Positions 46,206-58,978 of a DNA stretch of 64,000 nt are shown in pieces (within the stretch, counting starts at the first letter, position 1; each line of letters opens with the position of its first letter). The notes beneath the pieces are model-generated. The model did not search any database and was not told where the DNA came from. It saw only the letters and a program-made list of their open reading frames with translations. Source of the DNA: Orobanche coerulescens. Lineage: Eukaryota; Streptophyta; Magnoliopsida; Lamiales; Orobanchaceae. The position numbers and the translations under genes were made by a program. The stretch spans positions 51,594,358 to 51,658,357 of the forward strand of contig CM065801.1 of assembly GCA_033398695.1 (NCBI GenBank), in the 5' to 3' direction.

Positions 46206-47882
46206 GAATTTTGGGCATTTTGGCCTATTGTACTTCTGAAAAATCTTGAGTATCTTAGAAAATAAACCTCGAGACGTACTTTTAAAATGAAATATTTTCT
46301 CACAGTGTTCTCAAGATGCCCACTAGCGCCACGCTACGTTTCAAAATTATTCGACTTTGAGGATCAAAATATTTTGAGATATTTCTAATGATTTAGAAAC
46401 ACACTTGCTTAGACCCGAAGGTCGAATATTGCTGAAAAGTTTTAATTTAAAGAAAGGTGTCCTCATTTTTTTTATCAAACGCAAGATGATTTTTTCCGAG
46501 TCTCGATGACGATGTTTGTACTACTTTTTGATATATGATACTCAAGATCAACTGGTGCTTGCAAATTATTTTCAAAAGGTGGTTTTCGTTTTCAAAACCT
46601 ATCATTCCTATTTGCGGTCCGGGAATATATGTGTGATGTTCGTACTCTCGTTAGGGTGTTAACCCCCGAGTTGTGGTTGAATTGGTGGTGTGAGCGTTGA
46701 GTCGTTCGCCACACAGTTGTCGTGGTAGCCTCTGTGAGGGGTGTGATGTTGGTATTGGATGTTGTCGCCTCGTAGCGGTTTATGCATTATCGCATATATG
46801 CGAGCTGTTAGAGCTCGGGTTGGTATGATTGGGTGCATTGGTGATTGTTCCGCGTTGTGTCGGTTGCTTGTTGTATTGTTACCATTGGTTCCGTTGTTGT
46901 GAGTTTCGGGGGCGAGGTCAAAGGTAATACCCGTACTATTTTGACTTCTATATTTTCTCTTTCTCCAGTCTATCGATTCGCTCGTGTTCATTGATACCTT
47001 CTGAACTTGTTATGTACCTTGGTTTCATCGTTCGAACGAGCTGTAGTCTGGTTTTGAGTCGATCTGGTTATCGCTGTGACTTTTCCGAATTCGGTTCGAT
47101 TCTTGTGAACCTTCTTCGGAAGTAACATCTTTTGGTTCTAATAGTTCTTTTATTCGAAGTGGATCGGAATTTGAACTTCTGTATTTTCGGCTCTATCGAC
47201 TCGTTTATGCTCGTTAACATTTCTGAACTTTCCCTATCCCTTGTTTTTGTTGGTCGAACGAGGGTGGTATTGTTTCGGAATAACTCGTCTGTCGTTGTGG
47301 CTTTTCAATCGCTATTCCCTTTCCTGTGGACCTTAAGAGAATGCACGTCTTGCTGTTCTCACCAGGTCATCCTGGGAGTTGTTGTTTGAATTTTATTATC
47401 CTACGTGTTTCGGACATGATTGTTCGATTTTTGTTGTCTCAATCGTTTGTTTGTTCGGTTTTTGTTCTCGTTTCATGATTCTTGAGCGTTCAGGCTCCTT
47501 CGTAATTCCCTTAAGTTCGGGAAATTAGTCTCGTTTTCGATCTTCCAACCCTTGGGCGGTGGAATTCCGTATTTGTTCAGCGTTGGCTCGCGTTTTGGTT
47601 GATGAACCGTTGGGTTGGTCAATCGTATTGATTTTCGTTCGTTGAGTTTTGTGATTGTTCAGATAATCGACTCGATTGTATTGTCTGTTTGATGACACTT
47701 GTCACTTGTTGATTTTATTCTGTCTCTATCGATAGCGTTGTGTTAGTCGTCGTGGAGCGTATTTTCATGCCGTATGTCTCTTTGCGCTTCTTGCAGCGTT
47801 TCGCCGTCGGGCGCGAGTTTTCGGTTTTTGTGTATCTCTTTGAGTTTCCTGGCAGGGGATATTGCTTCTCCCTACTTATTTT

Positions 47883-47901
47883 AAGTTTCGGGATGAAACT
47901 T
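47883..47901 (+). other. pre-polypurine-tract hairpin (E)
   Basis: Arms AAGTTTC / GAAACTT around GGGAT. Confidence 0.7.
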
Positions 47902-47919
47902 CTTTTAAGGAGGGTAGAA
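47902..47919 (+). other. polypurine tract of element E
   Basis: TTTTAAGGAGGGTAGAA-type tract ending at the 3' LTR start (47920). Confidence 0.8.
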
Positions 47920-50335
47920 TGTAATACCCGTAATTTTGATTTCCGGTAATTTCTTTTTTCGGCGGAAGTCCGTTTTGAAGACTCGCTCATGACCGTTTCG
48001 TCATTCTGAGAATGATTAATTCTACACTTTTTGCCATCCGAGTTCATTTCGGTGTTGTTTTGTTGAGTTCCGTGCTTTTTAGCGACTTTTCCGCACTTGA
48101 GTTTGATTCTTGCGAATCTCATCCGAAACTGCTATTTCGAGTTTCCTGTAAGTCCGTTTAACTTTGTTAGACGTGTTGTGAACTTCGGTTTGCTTATTCG
48201 ATCACGTATCATGATTTTCGGGCGTTTTGGGCCATTTTGTAATTTACCCAAAGTTACGGGTATCCATATCTGTATTTGTTGTCTCGACCCTTTTCTTGGT
48301 CGCGTATGATTAATTATTGCATTATGTTTTCATTTCGGGTCGTTAATGTTGTCCGCGATATTTTCGTCGTGTTCGTTCTGTACTTTTTCGGAAGTCGAGT
48401 CGTCGGATCATGACGGCTGAGCAGCTGGCCGGACGTGGCGGGTCCTGGCCGGACGATTGTGGGCACTAGCCGGGCTGACGCGGCAGGAACCAGCATAGCG
48501 CGCGCTACTGCCGGAAGGCTGCGTGCGCTAACCGGCAGTAGTAGCGCAAGTTACGCGGCCGGCCGACGCACGCTATCGGGCCAGGGCAGAAAGGTTCTGA
48601 GATTCTGGACTCGGGGAGGATCGGCAGGTAGCGCACGCTACTGACGGTCGCGGCGCACGCTAACCGGCAGGGGTAGCGCACGCTGTCGTCCGACTAGCGT
48701 ACGTTACTTGGGCTAGCTGTTTAGTCCAGAGGTTACTGGACAGGTCGGCTAGCGCGCGCAGGCTTCCGGCCGTAGCGCACGCTAGCGGGGGTCGGGCGGA
48801 CAGGTCACGGTCGGCAGCTTTGGTCGGTGGTGCCGGGTCGTGCGGGCCCTGGCCGAGGGTACTCGGCCGATACCGTCCGATAGCGCACGCTAGTCCGGGA
48901 AGGCTAGCGCACGCTAGTTCCAGCCCAGTATTTATATGACAGATCAGCCACTTTTTCATTCGTTTTTCATTTCCTTTCTCTTCCGTCCGCGGATGGGGTT
49001 TTGGAGGAGACGAAACCATGTTGTTGGACAACAAATCTATGAAGTTCTTGAGGTTATATCATTGATCAATCATCCTATAACATCCTTCGATCCAGCGAAT
49101 CAAGGTTAGATCTTTAAAACCCTACTTTTGGGGAGATTTGGGGGTTTTTGCGTTTTTGTCCGATTCATTCCGGTTTGTTGATTAATTCATGATGAATATG
49201 ATTAATCTTGTTGGTATTCTTAGTTTCCCTACGGATTCATGGTATATTTCGTGGTTTTTACGGAATCGAGAGGGTTTGGTTGTGGTCCGCCCTCGTTGTT
49301 GTTTATATACGAATATACATGAATCTTAGGCGGGTTTTCGGGTGTATTCCAATTCCGTATTCATTTAGAAATGGTTGTGATTGTATTCTTCGAATCATTA
49401 GGTTCGGTTTCGTTGGTTCCTAGCATTCGTTGGTGACTTTCCTTTCCGTTCGTTGCGTCGTCAATTATTCAAGGCAAGTATTTTTGGAAACCTTTATGCT
49501 TAACGTGGAATGGTAATGTATTTTGTGTGTGATTTACCCACCTCGTGTTGGTCCGACGGGATCAAGGAGGGAATCCAAAGGGTTGAGTCCTGGATTCATG
49601 AGTTTGTATAGCTAGCCAGCTCGGGAGGGTCCTTAGAGGCCTCGGGCGGGGTCAATGATATTACTCTGTTCCCAAGGCGATGCATGTGCGTGTTTTGTTT
49701 TACGATATGGCCAGCTCGGGAGGGTCCTTAGAGGCCTCGGGCGGGATCAATGATATTACTCTGTTCCCAAGGCAAATTGTTTGACTGTTTGTTTCCGGAA
49801 AAGACATGTCTGGTTTTGGTTTTTGAAATGATATTGGTGCATGTACTATGAAATGTGTAAGCGATTGGTCTGCCTTGAATACTTGTACTAGCGTAATTGC
49901 TAACCCCTTTGGGGACCCGTTGTCGGGGAAATTCTTGTTATGGATTTCAGGTTATGTTCATCCAGATGAGTGGGCGCTGGGATGGTACGAGGATGTCGGC
50001 CAAGGTTGTTGACATGTGCAATTGAGTCTTGTTATTTCCTACTGTCTCTTTTGATGTGGATGTTTTCCAAATTGTAAACTTATATATTGTACTCGCGAGT
50101 ACTTAGGCTTTTCCTTTCGGATTGTGATTGGTCTTCGTTGAAGTTATTATATTTGTCGGTTGAGATTTATTATGCCGGTTGTACCGGGCGTGTTGTTTTG
50201 TGTTCTTGTTGTTAACAATTGTTTTCTTGCTAACCGAGACGGTTAGTCGAGTGGTGTTTTCTTGTTTTAGCCTGGTGGGTCCCATGTAGGATCCACGGCG
50301 CTGTAATACACCTCGAATATCTCGGGGGTGTTACA
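47920..50335 (+). repeat. element E 3' LTR
   Basis: Same layout as the 5' LTR. The hairpin TCATTCT-G-AGAATGA at 48001-48015 is complete here. Palindrome array 48495-48917, TATA 48929-48936. Confidence 0.9.
48495..48917 (+). promoter_or_regulatory. CpG palindrome array (E, 3' LTR)
   Basis: Same units as 42060-42481, with TAGCGCGCGCTA complete at the start. Confidence 0.7.
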
Positions 50336-50340
50336 CTGTG
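50336..50340. repeat. element E target-site duplication, right copy
   Basis: CTGTG, identical to 41479-41483. Confidence 0.85.
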
Positions 50341-53300
50341 TGCGACACTTGGTCAGGAGCGAGGCAGAAAAGATCTTCCATTTCAACATGTGGATGAAGC
50401 CGGAGATTCAGCAGTATATGTCCGGATTCGAATGTACTACCTTGCGACAGTATCAGGACAAAGCACTGGCCTACGACATGAAAGAGGCAGCAGTAGAGAA
50501 ATCGGCGGAAGTAAAGAAGCAGAAAGTGTCTGGCAACTTCACGGAGAATAAGAGTAGTGGGCCCCGCAAGGGCCAGTCCTCTTTTCATTCATCTAGAAAA
50601 CCTCTGTATCCTTCCCGAGGCGGAAAGAAGTTTCGGACAACATCAACGGTTTTGGACGCATCGAAGAAGTGTTATAACTGTGGTCGAGCAGGGCATGTTC
50701 GGCGTGATTGCTCCGCTCCTTCTGTGACTTGTTTTGAATGTGGGCAAGAAGGGCACCGAGCGAATTTTTGCAGAAATGTGACTAGATCATTTGGTACTTG
50801 CACTCCAGCACCAGTTCCGAAAGAGATAAGTGTGAACCAGACACAGCAAAGTGGTTTTCAGCAGCAGAATGTTGGGAAAAGAGAGGCGTCCAGTGCTGGG
50901 TCCGTTCCTCCGCGCCTGTATGAGATGAGAAAGTCAGACGATCAGAACACTGCTGTTGCATCAGGTATGATTCAGATCCTTTTGCAACCAGTTAGTGTCT
51001 TATTCGATTCAGGAGCTACGCATTCTTTCATATCATTGAATTGTGTTAATCGTTTAAAAATCTAGTGTTTACATGATTGTGAGCCTTATGTTCTTGGTTT
51101 ACCGAGCTAAGAGAGAATTGTGGGAACCCTAGAAATTAGATATTTCCCTGTGACTATAGGAGGGAGAGATTGGCCATCAAAACTTATTGTGGTCGACATC
51201 CACGGTGACGATTTAATTCCCGGAGATGATTGGCTCAATCGTTATGGGGCTATTTTGAATTACCGGAAGAGAGTTTTTTCTATCATTGCTAATGATGGAT
51301 CCGAACATTTATTCAAATGATGGAGACCGGGAAGCTCAGGAAAATTGATCAAAGCCATGAAAGCAGTGAAATTGCTAAAGCAGGGTTGTTATGGATTTTG
51401 GTGTTATGCCATGAAGAAAGAAGAAGGAGTAGATCTCTCATCTATTCCAGTTGTGAACGAATCAGCTGTGATATCAGCTGACGGAGTTCAGGTAGACCCG
51501 AAGAAAGTTGAAGTAATCTTGGAATGGGAATCTCCTAATAACGTGAAAGAAGTCCAAAGTTTTTTAGGACTTGCTGGATATTATCGCCGTTTTGTAGAAG
51601 GATTTTCCAAAATTGCTCGTCCGCTTACTCAGCTGTTGCAGAAGACTCAAAAATTCATGTGGAATGAGAAATGTCAGGCTAGCTTTGATGAACTTAAAAG
51701 AAGACTGACAACGACGCCTATACTAGCATTACCAGATGGAACCGAGGGATTCATGGTATACAACGATGCTTCAAATCAGGGTCTGGGTTGCGTGTTAATG
51801 CAAAAGGATAGGGTGATTGCCTATGCCTCTCGACAGTTGAAACTGTACGAGGTTAACTACCCGACTCATGATTTGGAGTTAGAAGCTGTAGTCTTTGCCT
51901 TGAAGATTTGGCGACATTATTTGTACGGCACTCATTGTCAGATCTTCACAGATCATAAGAGCCTCAAGTATATTTTCAGTCAGAAGGAATTAAACATGAG
52001 GCAGAGAAGGTGGCTGGAATTGATCAAGGATTACAACCTGGAAGTCCTCTATCATCCAGGCAAAGCGAACGTGGTAGCTGATACACTGAGCCGCAAACCT
52101 ATTTCTCTTCGAGTGTTGGAAGCGCTTACGTCCCAAACCAGCATTCAAAGAGAACTGATTCGTGAAGGAATCGAAGTATGGTCACAAGGAGTCCAAGGGC
52201 AACTGTGTGTACTGGAACTAACTTCGTCGTTGGTCGAAGAAATCAAATCTAAGCAGTTGGATGACTTTCTGATTCTTCGATTATGTGATAAAGTGAACAA
52301 AGGAAAGGCCCCAGGATTCGTGATACAGGATGATGGAGTTCTGAGATTTCAGAGTCGATTTTGCATCCCCGATGATGATGTTTTGAGACAGACAATCTTG
52401 AAGAAAGCTCACAGCGCGCCCTATTCTATTCACCCGGGCACCAGTAAGATGTATAAAGACTTAAAACAAAATTTCTGGTGGGGAAATATGAAGAAGGACG
52501 TATCGGAATACGTTTTGAAATGTTTAACCTGCCAGCAGGTTAAGATTGAACATCAGCGTCCTGCCGGGATGTTAAAACCACTTCCGATTCCTGAGTGGGA
52601 GTGGGAGGATATATCGATGAACTTCTTCACCAATATGCCAAGGACCAAGACGGGAATGAACATGATTTGGGTTATAGTTGATCGACTAACCAAGTTGGCT
52701 CATTTACTGGGTATTAAAGACACTTGGGGACCCTAGAAATTAGCACGAGTGTTTATTATGGAGATAGTCTGATTGCATGGAACACCGAAAACCATTATTT
52801 CGGATCGAGATGGTCGCTTCGTATCACATTTTTAGAGGGCAGTTCAAAATGCCTTGGGAACCAAGCTGAACTTTAGCACGACCTATCATCCTCATACGGA
52901 CGGTCAGTCCGAAAGGACTATACAGATAGTAGAGGATATGCTTAGAGCTTGTGCCTTAGAATGGTCAACTGATTGGGAGGATCATTTGTCATTGATTGAA
53001 TTCACCTACAATAATAGTTGGCATGCTTCCATTAAGATGGCACCGTTTGAAGCATTGTACGGAAGGAGATGCAGATCACCCCTGTGTTGGGATGACTCTT
53101 CTGACTTGATCGGGACGGAACCAGAGTTAATAGTTCAGACTCAAAAGAAGGTAGCTCTGATTCGTGAAAGGCTGTTAACTGCCAAGAGTCGACAGAAGTC
53201 TTATGCAGATGTGCGCCGTCGCCCGTTGGAGTTTGAGACTGGGGACCATGTGCTATTGAAGGTTTCTCCTACTCGGGGAATTTTCCGTTTTGGGAGGAAA

Positions 53301-53660
53301 GGAAAGCTGAGTCCGAGATATATCGGACCATTTGAGATCCTCAAGAGAGTTGGGGAGTTGGCGTATAGGTTGGCCTTACCGCCATCGCTGAGTCACGTTC
53401 ATAATGTATTCCACGTATCCCAATTGCCGAAATATGTACTAGATCCCAGTCATACCATTGATTTTGGCGAGATTGAAGCGGCTAATGATGGCTCATTCGA
53501 AGAAAAGCCAATCAAGATACTCGAGAGCCGAGTCAAACAATTTAGGAATAAACCGATCTCCTTAGTTAAGGTTCAGTGGTCTTGACATGGAGTCAAAGAA
53601 AAAACTTGGGAGACTGAAGATAGTATGAAGTCGAGATACCCGAAATTATTTTCGTTTTAA
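50341..53660 (+). pseudogene. element C gag 3' part and pol (protease, RNase H, integrase, chromodomain)
   Basis: A single frame runs to the natural stop (53658-53660) without frameshift. Gag has two zinc knuckles, CYNCGRAGHVRRDC and CFECGQEGHRANFC. Protease: LFDSGATHSFISL. Reverse transcriptase is truncated: the text jumps from IPVVNE to [15 protein letters not shown], so the palm with the YVDD box is deleted. A direct repeat ATCAGCTG (51461-51468 and 51473-51480) marks the joint. RNase H ([19 protein letters not shown]) and integrase ([14 protein letters not shown]...CLTCQQ) follow. The first integrase catalytic Asp appears changed to Asn (ISMNFF, usually MDF). The tail (FHVSQLPKYV, then ILESRVKQFRNK and LVKVQWS) is a Tekay-type chromodomain region. 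About seven in-frame stops are present, including at 51063, 52734 and 53583. Non-functional. Confidence 0.85.
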
Positions 53661-53677
53661 GTTTCGGGCTGAAACTT
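53659..53677 (+). other. pre-polypurine-tract hairpin (C), overlapping the pol stop codon
   Basis: Arms AAGTTTC / GAAACTT around GGGCT. The first two bases belong to the pol stop TAA (53658-53660). Confidence 0.7.
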
Positions 53678-53695
53678 CTTTTTAGAGGGGTAGTA
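53678..53695 (+). other. polypurine tract of element C
   Basis: TAGAGGGGTAGTA immediately before the 3' LTR. Confidence 0.8.
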
Positions 53696-56017
53696 TGTAA
53701 TGGCCGGATAATTAATGTGTATTTACCCTATATTTGATCTTGTAAGATTCGACTTTGTGGCGTATTAATCGATGATCGGTTTCCCGTATTCGTATCACTA
53801 CATTTTTGTATTCTTTTCCATGCATGCATGCATAACTCTGCACGTCATAACGCACACTAAATCATAAGCATAACGTACGCTACGTGTTCAAGATAATGTA
53901 CGTTATAGTGGGTGTGTTACGTACGAAAGGGTCAGTCAACTCGAGATCCGACAAGGGTCGGCGTGTGGGGGCCAGTGGAGATTCGTGAGATGCTCCGCGT
54001 GAACCTGGACGGCTTTCCATCCAAGCAAGTCAACGGACTTAACGTACGCAAAGGGGGATTTTTAACGTACGCTAAGGTCATAGCTATTATGTACGTAAAA
54101 CCTTTACGCTAACGTACGTAAGCCAATGCCAGAAACAGGTCAGTGAGCTCTGGCCAGACGTTAACGTACGCTAATATTCGAGTATAGTGTATGCTAATAT
54201 TGTTACGTACGTAATGAATATTGGGTAACGTACGGAATGTTTTAGATTTCTATTTATAGACCTCGACCCCATTTCATTTCTCACCCTCACCTTGGCCGAT
54301 TTTCGTGTTCTGGAGATTATCCCTCACCCTTTATCCATCATATCATCGTCCTAGCTTGATTTTAAAGATCATAGACCCTTGTGGATTGGTGTTCAAGCCT
54401 ACGGTGTTGAGTTTCTTCAAGTTCTTCGTTGTTCGTCACTATATTGAGGTATGTGATCCTTCACCTACTGGTTAAACATGTTCTTAGTAATGTTTTGGGC
54501 TTGTTTTAAGTTTACCTAATCAGTTATATTCATGAGGAGTCTTACATCATGGTTTTAGAAGATTAAATTCGGTGATATTTCGGTTCCCTTTGGTTATTGA
54601 ACATGTTGAACGAACCTTATAGTGATTAGATTCTTGAATATAGCATTCTGAGATCATGGACCCAATTATAACAAGTTTTCGGAGATTATCTAAGATCCTA
54701 GGAAAGGTATGATCGAGTATTTTGTTGGAGAAATTAATGGATTGAGCTTAAGATTAATTCCTAGAAGGAGATGATAATCAAGATGAACCTAGTGAATAAA
54801 TCCTTATGATGATTCTTCGAGGTTTTCCAATATCTTGTTATTGAAGAACATGATTAGAATCCTTCTAAGATGAATTTCATTTCATACTGTATCATCCGAC
54901 CGAAGAAATGTGTTTGAACTTGGATAGTATTCTATGAGATTGTTGCCCGGCCGAATAACGTAGTGTCGGTTCAACCGAGTGTAGTAGGGCAAAATAGTTC
55001 CATCGCCATAATAGAGTATATCATGCCTTGTGTTGATTCGTTTGATGATTTGAACGATTATCCGGAAGCGTTAGTTATACCGGTATTATTGTTCGATGAA
55101 GGTTTGGATTTTGGTGAGACGATCGAGTGAGAATTCTCCGAGCGGATTAAAGCCTATTCGTAGTAGCAATTCTTATCGTCATTTATAAGGCAAGTATCGT
55201 ATTTTGAAATTGTTATTATTGGTTATTTTGATCATGTATACTGTTTGTTCATATTGTTGAACATGAGATTATTTTCGTTGAATTGTCATGATATTCGTTA
55301 TCGATTACTTGTATGTTCAAGTTGATGGACATAGCGATTTTGCATATATGTATGCATAAGTTGTGTTTGTGCATGTTGTGCTATCTATGCTGAGGGCGCT
55401 GGATCGGATGTCCACCTCGTGTTGGTCCGACGGATCATCTTGGGATCTATGCTGAGGGCGCTGGATCATTGGATGGGTTTTCCACCTCGTGTTGGTCCGA
55501 CGGGATCATCTTGGGATCTAGGCTGAGGGCGCTGGATCGTTAGAACACCCATGTGTGTTGATGGAATCATGTGGATTCGCACTGTTGGATTCCGGTAGCG
55601 GAAGTCCGTATTGTGTATTTTATTATGCATTGTTGTTTCATATTCGATTTGTGTATTATGATACTTGTACTAGCATCGTTTTACTAACCCCTTCGGAAGT
55701 GGACATTTGTTTTGATGTTCAGGTAGCCGAGGAGCAGGGAAACAGCCACAGTACCGACATGACGACAAAGGGGCTCAGTGATGTTAATTGTTGTTGCCTT
55801 GTCTTTCTGGTTTATTTTCAGTACTCGAGTACGCGTGTCTTGTGATGTTTTGAGATGCTTGTAATAATGGACTCATTTGAATTGTTGAACTAGTTTTGAA
55901 TTATAAACTTAATGGTACTTTGGGTATTATTTTCCGTATTTCTCAAATTAGCCTTGTAAATTCTTATATAAAGGATTTATGGCGCTGTAATTATTCCGAA
56001 TATATCGGGGTGTTACA
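53696..56017 (+). repeat. element C 3' LTR
   Basis: Starts TGTAATGGCCGG. Palindrome array 53848-54238, TATA TATTTATA 54251-54258 inside TCTATTTATAGA, tandem repeats about 55381-55535, end GGGGTGTTACA. Confidence 0.9.
53848..54238 (+). promoter_or_regulatory. CpG palindrome array (C, 3' LTR)
   Basis: Same units as 29511-29905, with a different set of CpG losses. Confidence 0.7.
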
Positions 56018-56022
56018 ACAAT
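56018..56022. repeat. element C target-site duplication, right copy
   Basis: ACAAT, identical to 29359-29363; the B 5' LTR continues from here. Confidence 0.85.
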
Positions 56023-57125
56023 ATAGCTCAAAGATGGACATCACAGTACGCCCGATCCGGAAATGTGTCAGTGCACATGTCCACCCCGTATACGAAATTT
56101 AGGATATACGTGGGACAATGTACCTAATTAGCCTCACGAACTACGTCTCGTGTGCACGGTTCAATGTGGAAATATCAACACATAACCATAGTGTGCCCAG
56201 CTAAAAATCCTACACAATCCAGATATGACACGATCAACATGACAACGAAACTCAAAGAATCACATATCCAATAAGGATCAAAAGACTCACCGAAGTGAAC
56301 AATGCCAAACTGACAATGAAAAGTCGACACGACTAGTCAATATCCAAACAACAATCCTGGAATCATCATCCCCGAATGAATGATCAACACAATCAACGAT
56401 CTCAATACAACAGTCCTGGGATCAACATCGCTTAACGAACAGCCAATACGAATCTCATTATACGAAACCTCGACATACAACATGTACCATAATTCAACAT
56501 AGTAATTATCCTCATGACTGAACAATACTTAAATTACCTCAAGACGACGATAATATCCTTTCCACGAACAAATCATCATCCCGACAATTTACACTTATAA
56601 TATCATTGCTATATGAATTATAAATGAAATGAAATTAAAACCATTCATTAAATATTATAAACTGAACAAGTATAAACTTGCCTCGATACCGATACCACGA
56701 AGCCGTTACCAAAATCCATTGCCTTCGTCTACGAGCTCCTCAGCCCCGACCAAAAGCAATCTATGAAATATTCAGCCTCAACAGCAACACAACGGTCGTA
56801 ATCAACGATCAATTATCACAACCTATTGCAATAATCGATTAACAACAAGTTTGATAACAATCAATAACCGACCTAGTCAACCAATCAAACTCAACGGCTC
56901 AACAATACCTCGATCACATACAAAACCGAACAATACAACTCAAACAATTATGAACTCATATCAACAATACAAGCCGAAATCTGATAAATCATAATTATCA
57001 ATCAATAACCGATCAACAAACCCAACGGTTCCACAATAACTCGATTAAACACAGTCTTGAACAATCCAATCCAAACCATCACGAATTCATAATCACAACA
57101 CGAAAAATACTGCACTGTCTGCCTA

Positions 57126-57186
57126 CTTAGCGCATGTTAAACACATAACGTAGCGTGCGCTAGCCAGTAAGCTTAGCGTGCGCTAA
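57126..57186 (-). repeat. second palindrome cluster (B, 5' LTR)
   Basis: Three units, two fewer than the 3' LTR copy at 20319-20402, so unit number has changed within one LTR pair. Confidence 0.65.
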
Positions 57187-58050
57187 TGCTGTACAATTGC
57201 ATGCATTCCAAGCATCGACTAACATCTTGTGACTACGAATATGAATGTAACGAAAACCATACTCCAAGATCAAACACAACCTTTTCAAATTCAATCTCAT
57301 CATCATACTCGCAATCATATCCGTATTCTTATACAAATTTTATATCAAAACACATAACTTAGTTTTAGATATGAATATTCCATATTCATATCCAAAACAC
57401 CATCACCTCATATACACAATCATCATATCATATAATTCAAGAGTTCTTCAAGAATATGAAATATCCGAAATCACGTTCAAAACGACATAATCTGATGTAT
57501 ATATCACCATGTTATCACTTTCTTCATCATGCAATTCATATAACCTCAAGAATCGCAACAAAACTATCATAACTATCATCATATGAAAAAGATATCAATA
57601 ACAACATCAACATCTGACAATAAGGAGAAGGATTAACCAACTTATCTCAAGAAGACGAACAACACAATTCAAACCACAAGAATCATGATTAACATCTGAA
57701 TTCTCTTATCACAATTCCAATAATTCTCATATAACATCATCACATTATAGTCCAACATGATTCCTCACAAGTACTAATCCTTTAAAAATGAACACTATCA
57801 AAGGGATACGAGAATTACCTTGTATGGATGAACCAAGAAGAAGAACAATTGAACTTCATTCCAAGAATCATGAATAACTTCAAGAACAAGGCCTCAATCC
57901 ATGCTCTCCATATTAATCTTGTTAAAGATCATCATCTCAGAGTGTTTAGGAACTTCAAGTACCTCCCAAGGCTCTCTCTATCGACTGAAGGAAGGAGAAT
58001 GGACAAAATGCCTCTCAGTACCCGTTTGTCCCCTTTTATAAAACAATTTA

Positions 58051-58707
58051 CTAGCGTGTGCTAAACCTTATGTTTAGCGTGCGCTACAGCTTTAGTGTGA
58101 GCTAACTGACTTTGTTAGCGTGCGCTATCGCAGCCCAGAGGCTATTGTCTTGCTTCGTACATCAACTTACGTATGTAATGTCCATGCATTAACGTACGTA
58201 ACCATTATGTCTAGCGCACGCAAGTACTTAACCTTAGCATACGCTATCCGCAGTTAACTTGCTACAGTCTGCACCTACCACCCGGGCCCCCACATGCCGA
58301 AAGCATCCGCGATTACCGGGATTCTCTCTGCCAGATCTGGAATTAGCGTGCGCTAACCATACGGTTTAGCATGCGCTAGACCTACATGAAAAACATTCGT
58401 TGACCTTATCCGGACACGCGTCGAAAGTGGACGGGTCCACTCACCGAAAGCCAAGATTCCCTGTTGACCGATCTGAATCTAGCGTGCGCTACTAAAATGC
58501 AATAGTGTGCGCTAAATGCCGATAATACACAGCCTGGGCCTACCTGTCGGCCACCGTCCGGACCTTATCTAGAATACCTTACGTACGTTAGGGGTCCTCC
58601 TTAGCGTACGTAACTCAAACCTCTTAGTGTGCGCTATGTATGCACCATAGCGTGCGTTAAGTATACATCTTAGCGTGCGCTAGGCATACATTGTAGCGTG
58701 CGCTAAC
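58051..58707 (-). promoter_or_regulatory. CpG palindrome array and TATA (B, 5' LTR)
   Basis: TAGCGTGCGCTA, TTACGTACGTTAGG and TTAGCGTACGTAA units on the plus strand, directly upstream of TATAAAAG (minus strand, 58040-58033). Confidence 0.7.
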
Positions 58708-58921
58708 GTGGCTGTACTTAGCCATTTTCATCCATTCTGTCCAACGTCACGACATACAAAATACGAACGTACGGCATACTGAATACATATACTCAATTCA
58801 ATAACATTCCCATATGATATACTCGATATCAAAATTAAATCAACTTGATACACGATATCCTCAATCATAACTGTCAACCAATCACGTCAATTGTATAAAT
58901 ACAACTGTCTCAGTCCTCAAA

Positions 58922-58978
58922 TTATTTTATCCATACTATATAGACACCAAGCTATCCAGTATATCTCAGATAAAATAA
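58922..58978 (-). other. conserved hairpin near LTR start (B, 5' LTR)
   Basis: Outer arms intact. The inner stem pairs ATACT with AGTAT, where F has ATATT with AATAT. Confidence 0.65.

Larger units (their letters stand above)
43899..47919 (+). other. element E interior, mostly non-coding
   Basis: In order: primer site, a short protease-like relic (about 44125-44230), sequence shared with D, an LTR-end-like stretch (about 45400-45550), a 650-bp segment with its own palindrome array and TATA (45555-46205), further sequence shared with D, then the hairpin and polypurine tract. No intact reading frame of gag-pol type. Confidence 0.7.
41484..50335 (+). mobile_element. LTR retrotransposon E (Ty3/gypsy type, non-autonomous)
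   Basis: LTRs of 2415 bp (41484-43898) and 2416 bp (47920-50335), nearly identical, and a 4021-bp interior with an intact primer site, pre-PPT hairpin and polypurine tract. No usable coding region. Its LTR front half and most of its interior are related to D. Confidence 0.9.
29364..56017 (+). mobile_element. LTR retrotransposon C (Ty3/gypsy chromovirus, Tekay-like) with nested D and E
   Basis: LTRs of 2331 bp (29364-31694) and 2322 bp (53696-56017), starting TGTAATG and ending GGTGTTACA, flanked by ACAAT. The interior, once D and E are removed, is about 4.2 kb and encodes gag, protease, RNase H, integrase and a chromodomain. The catalytic core of the reverse transcriptase has been deleted. 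The Tekay assignment rests on the integrase/chromodomain tail. Confidence 0.9.
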
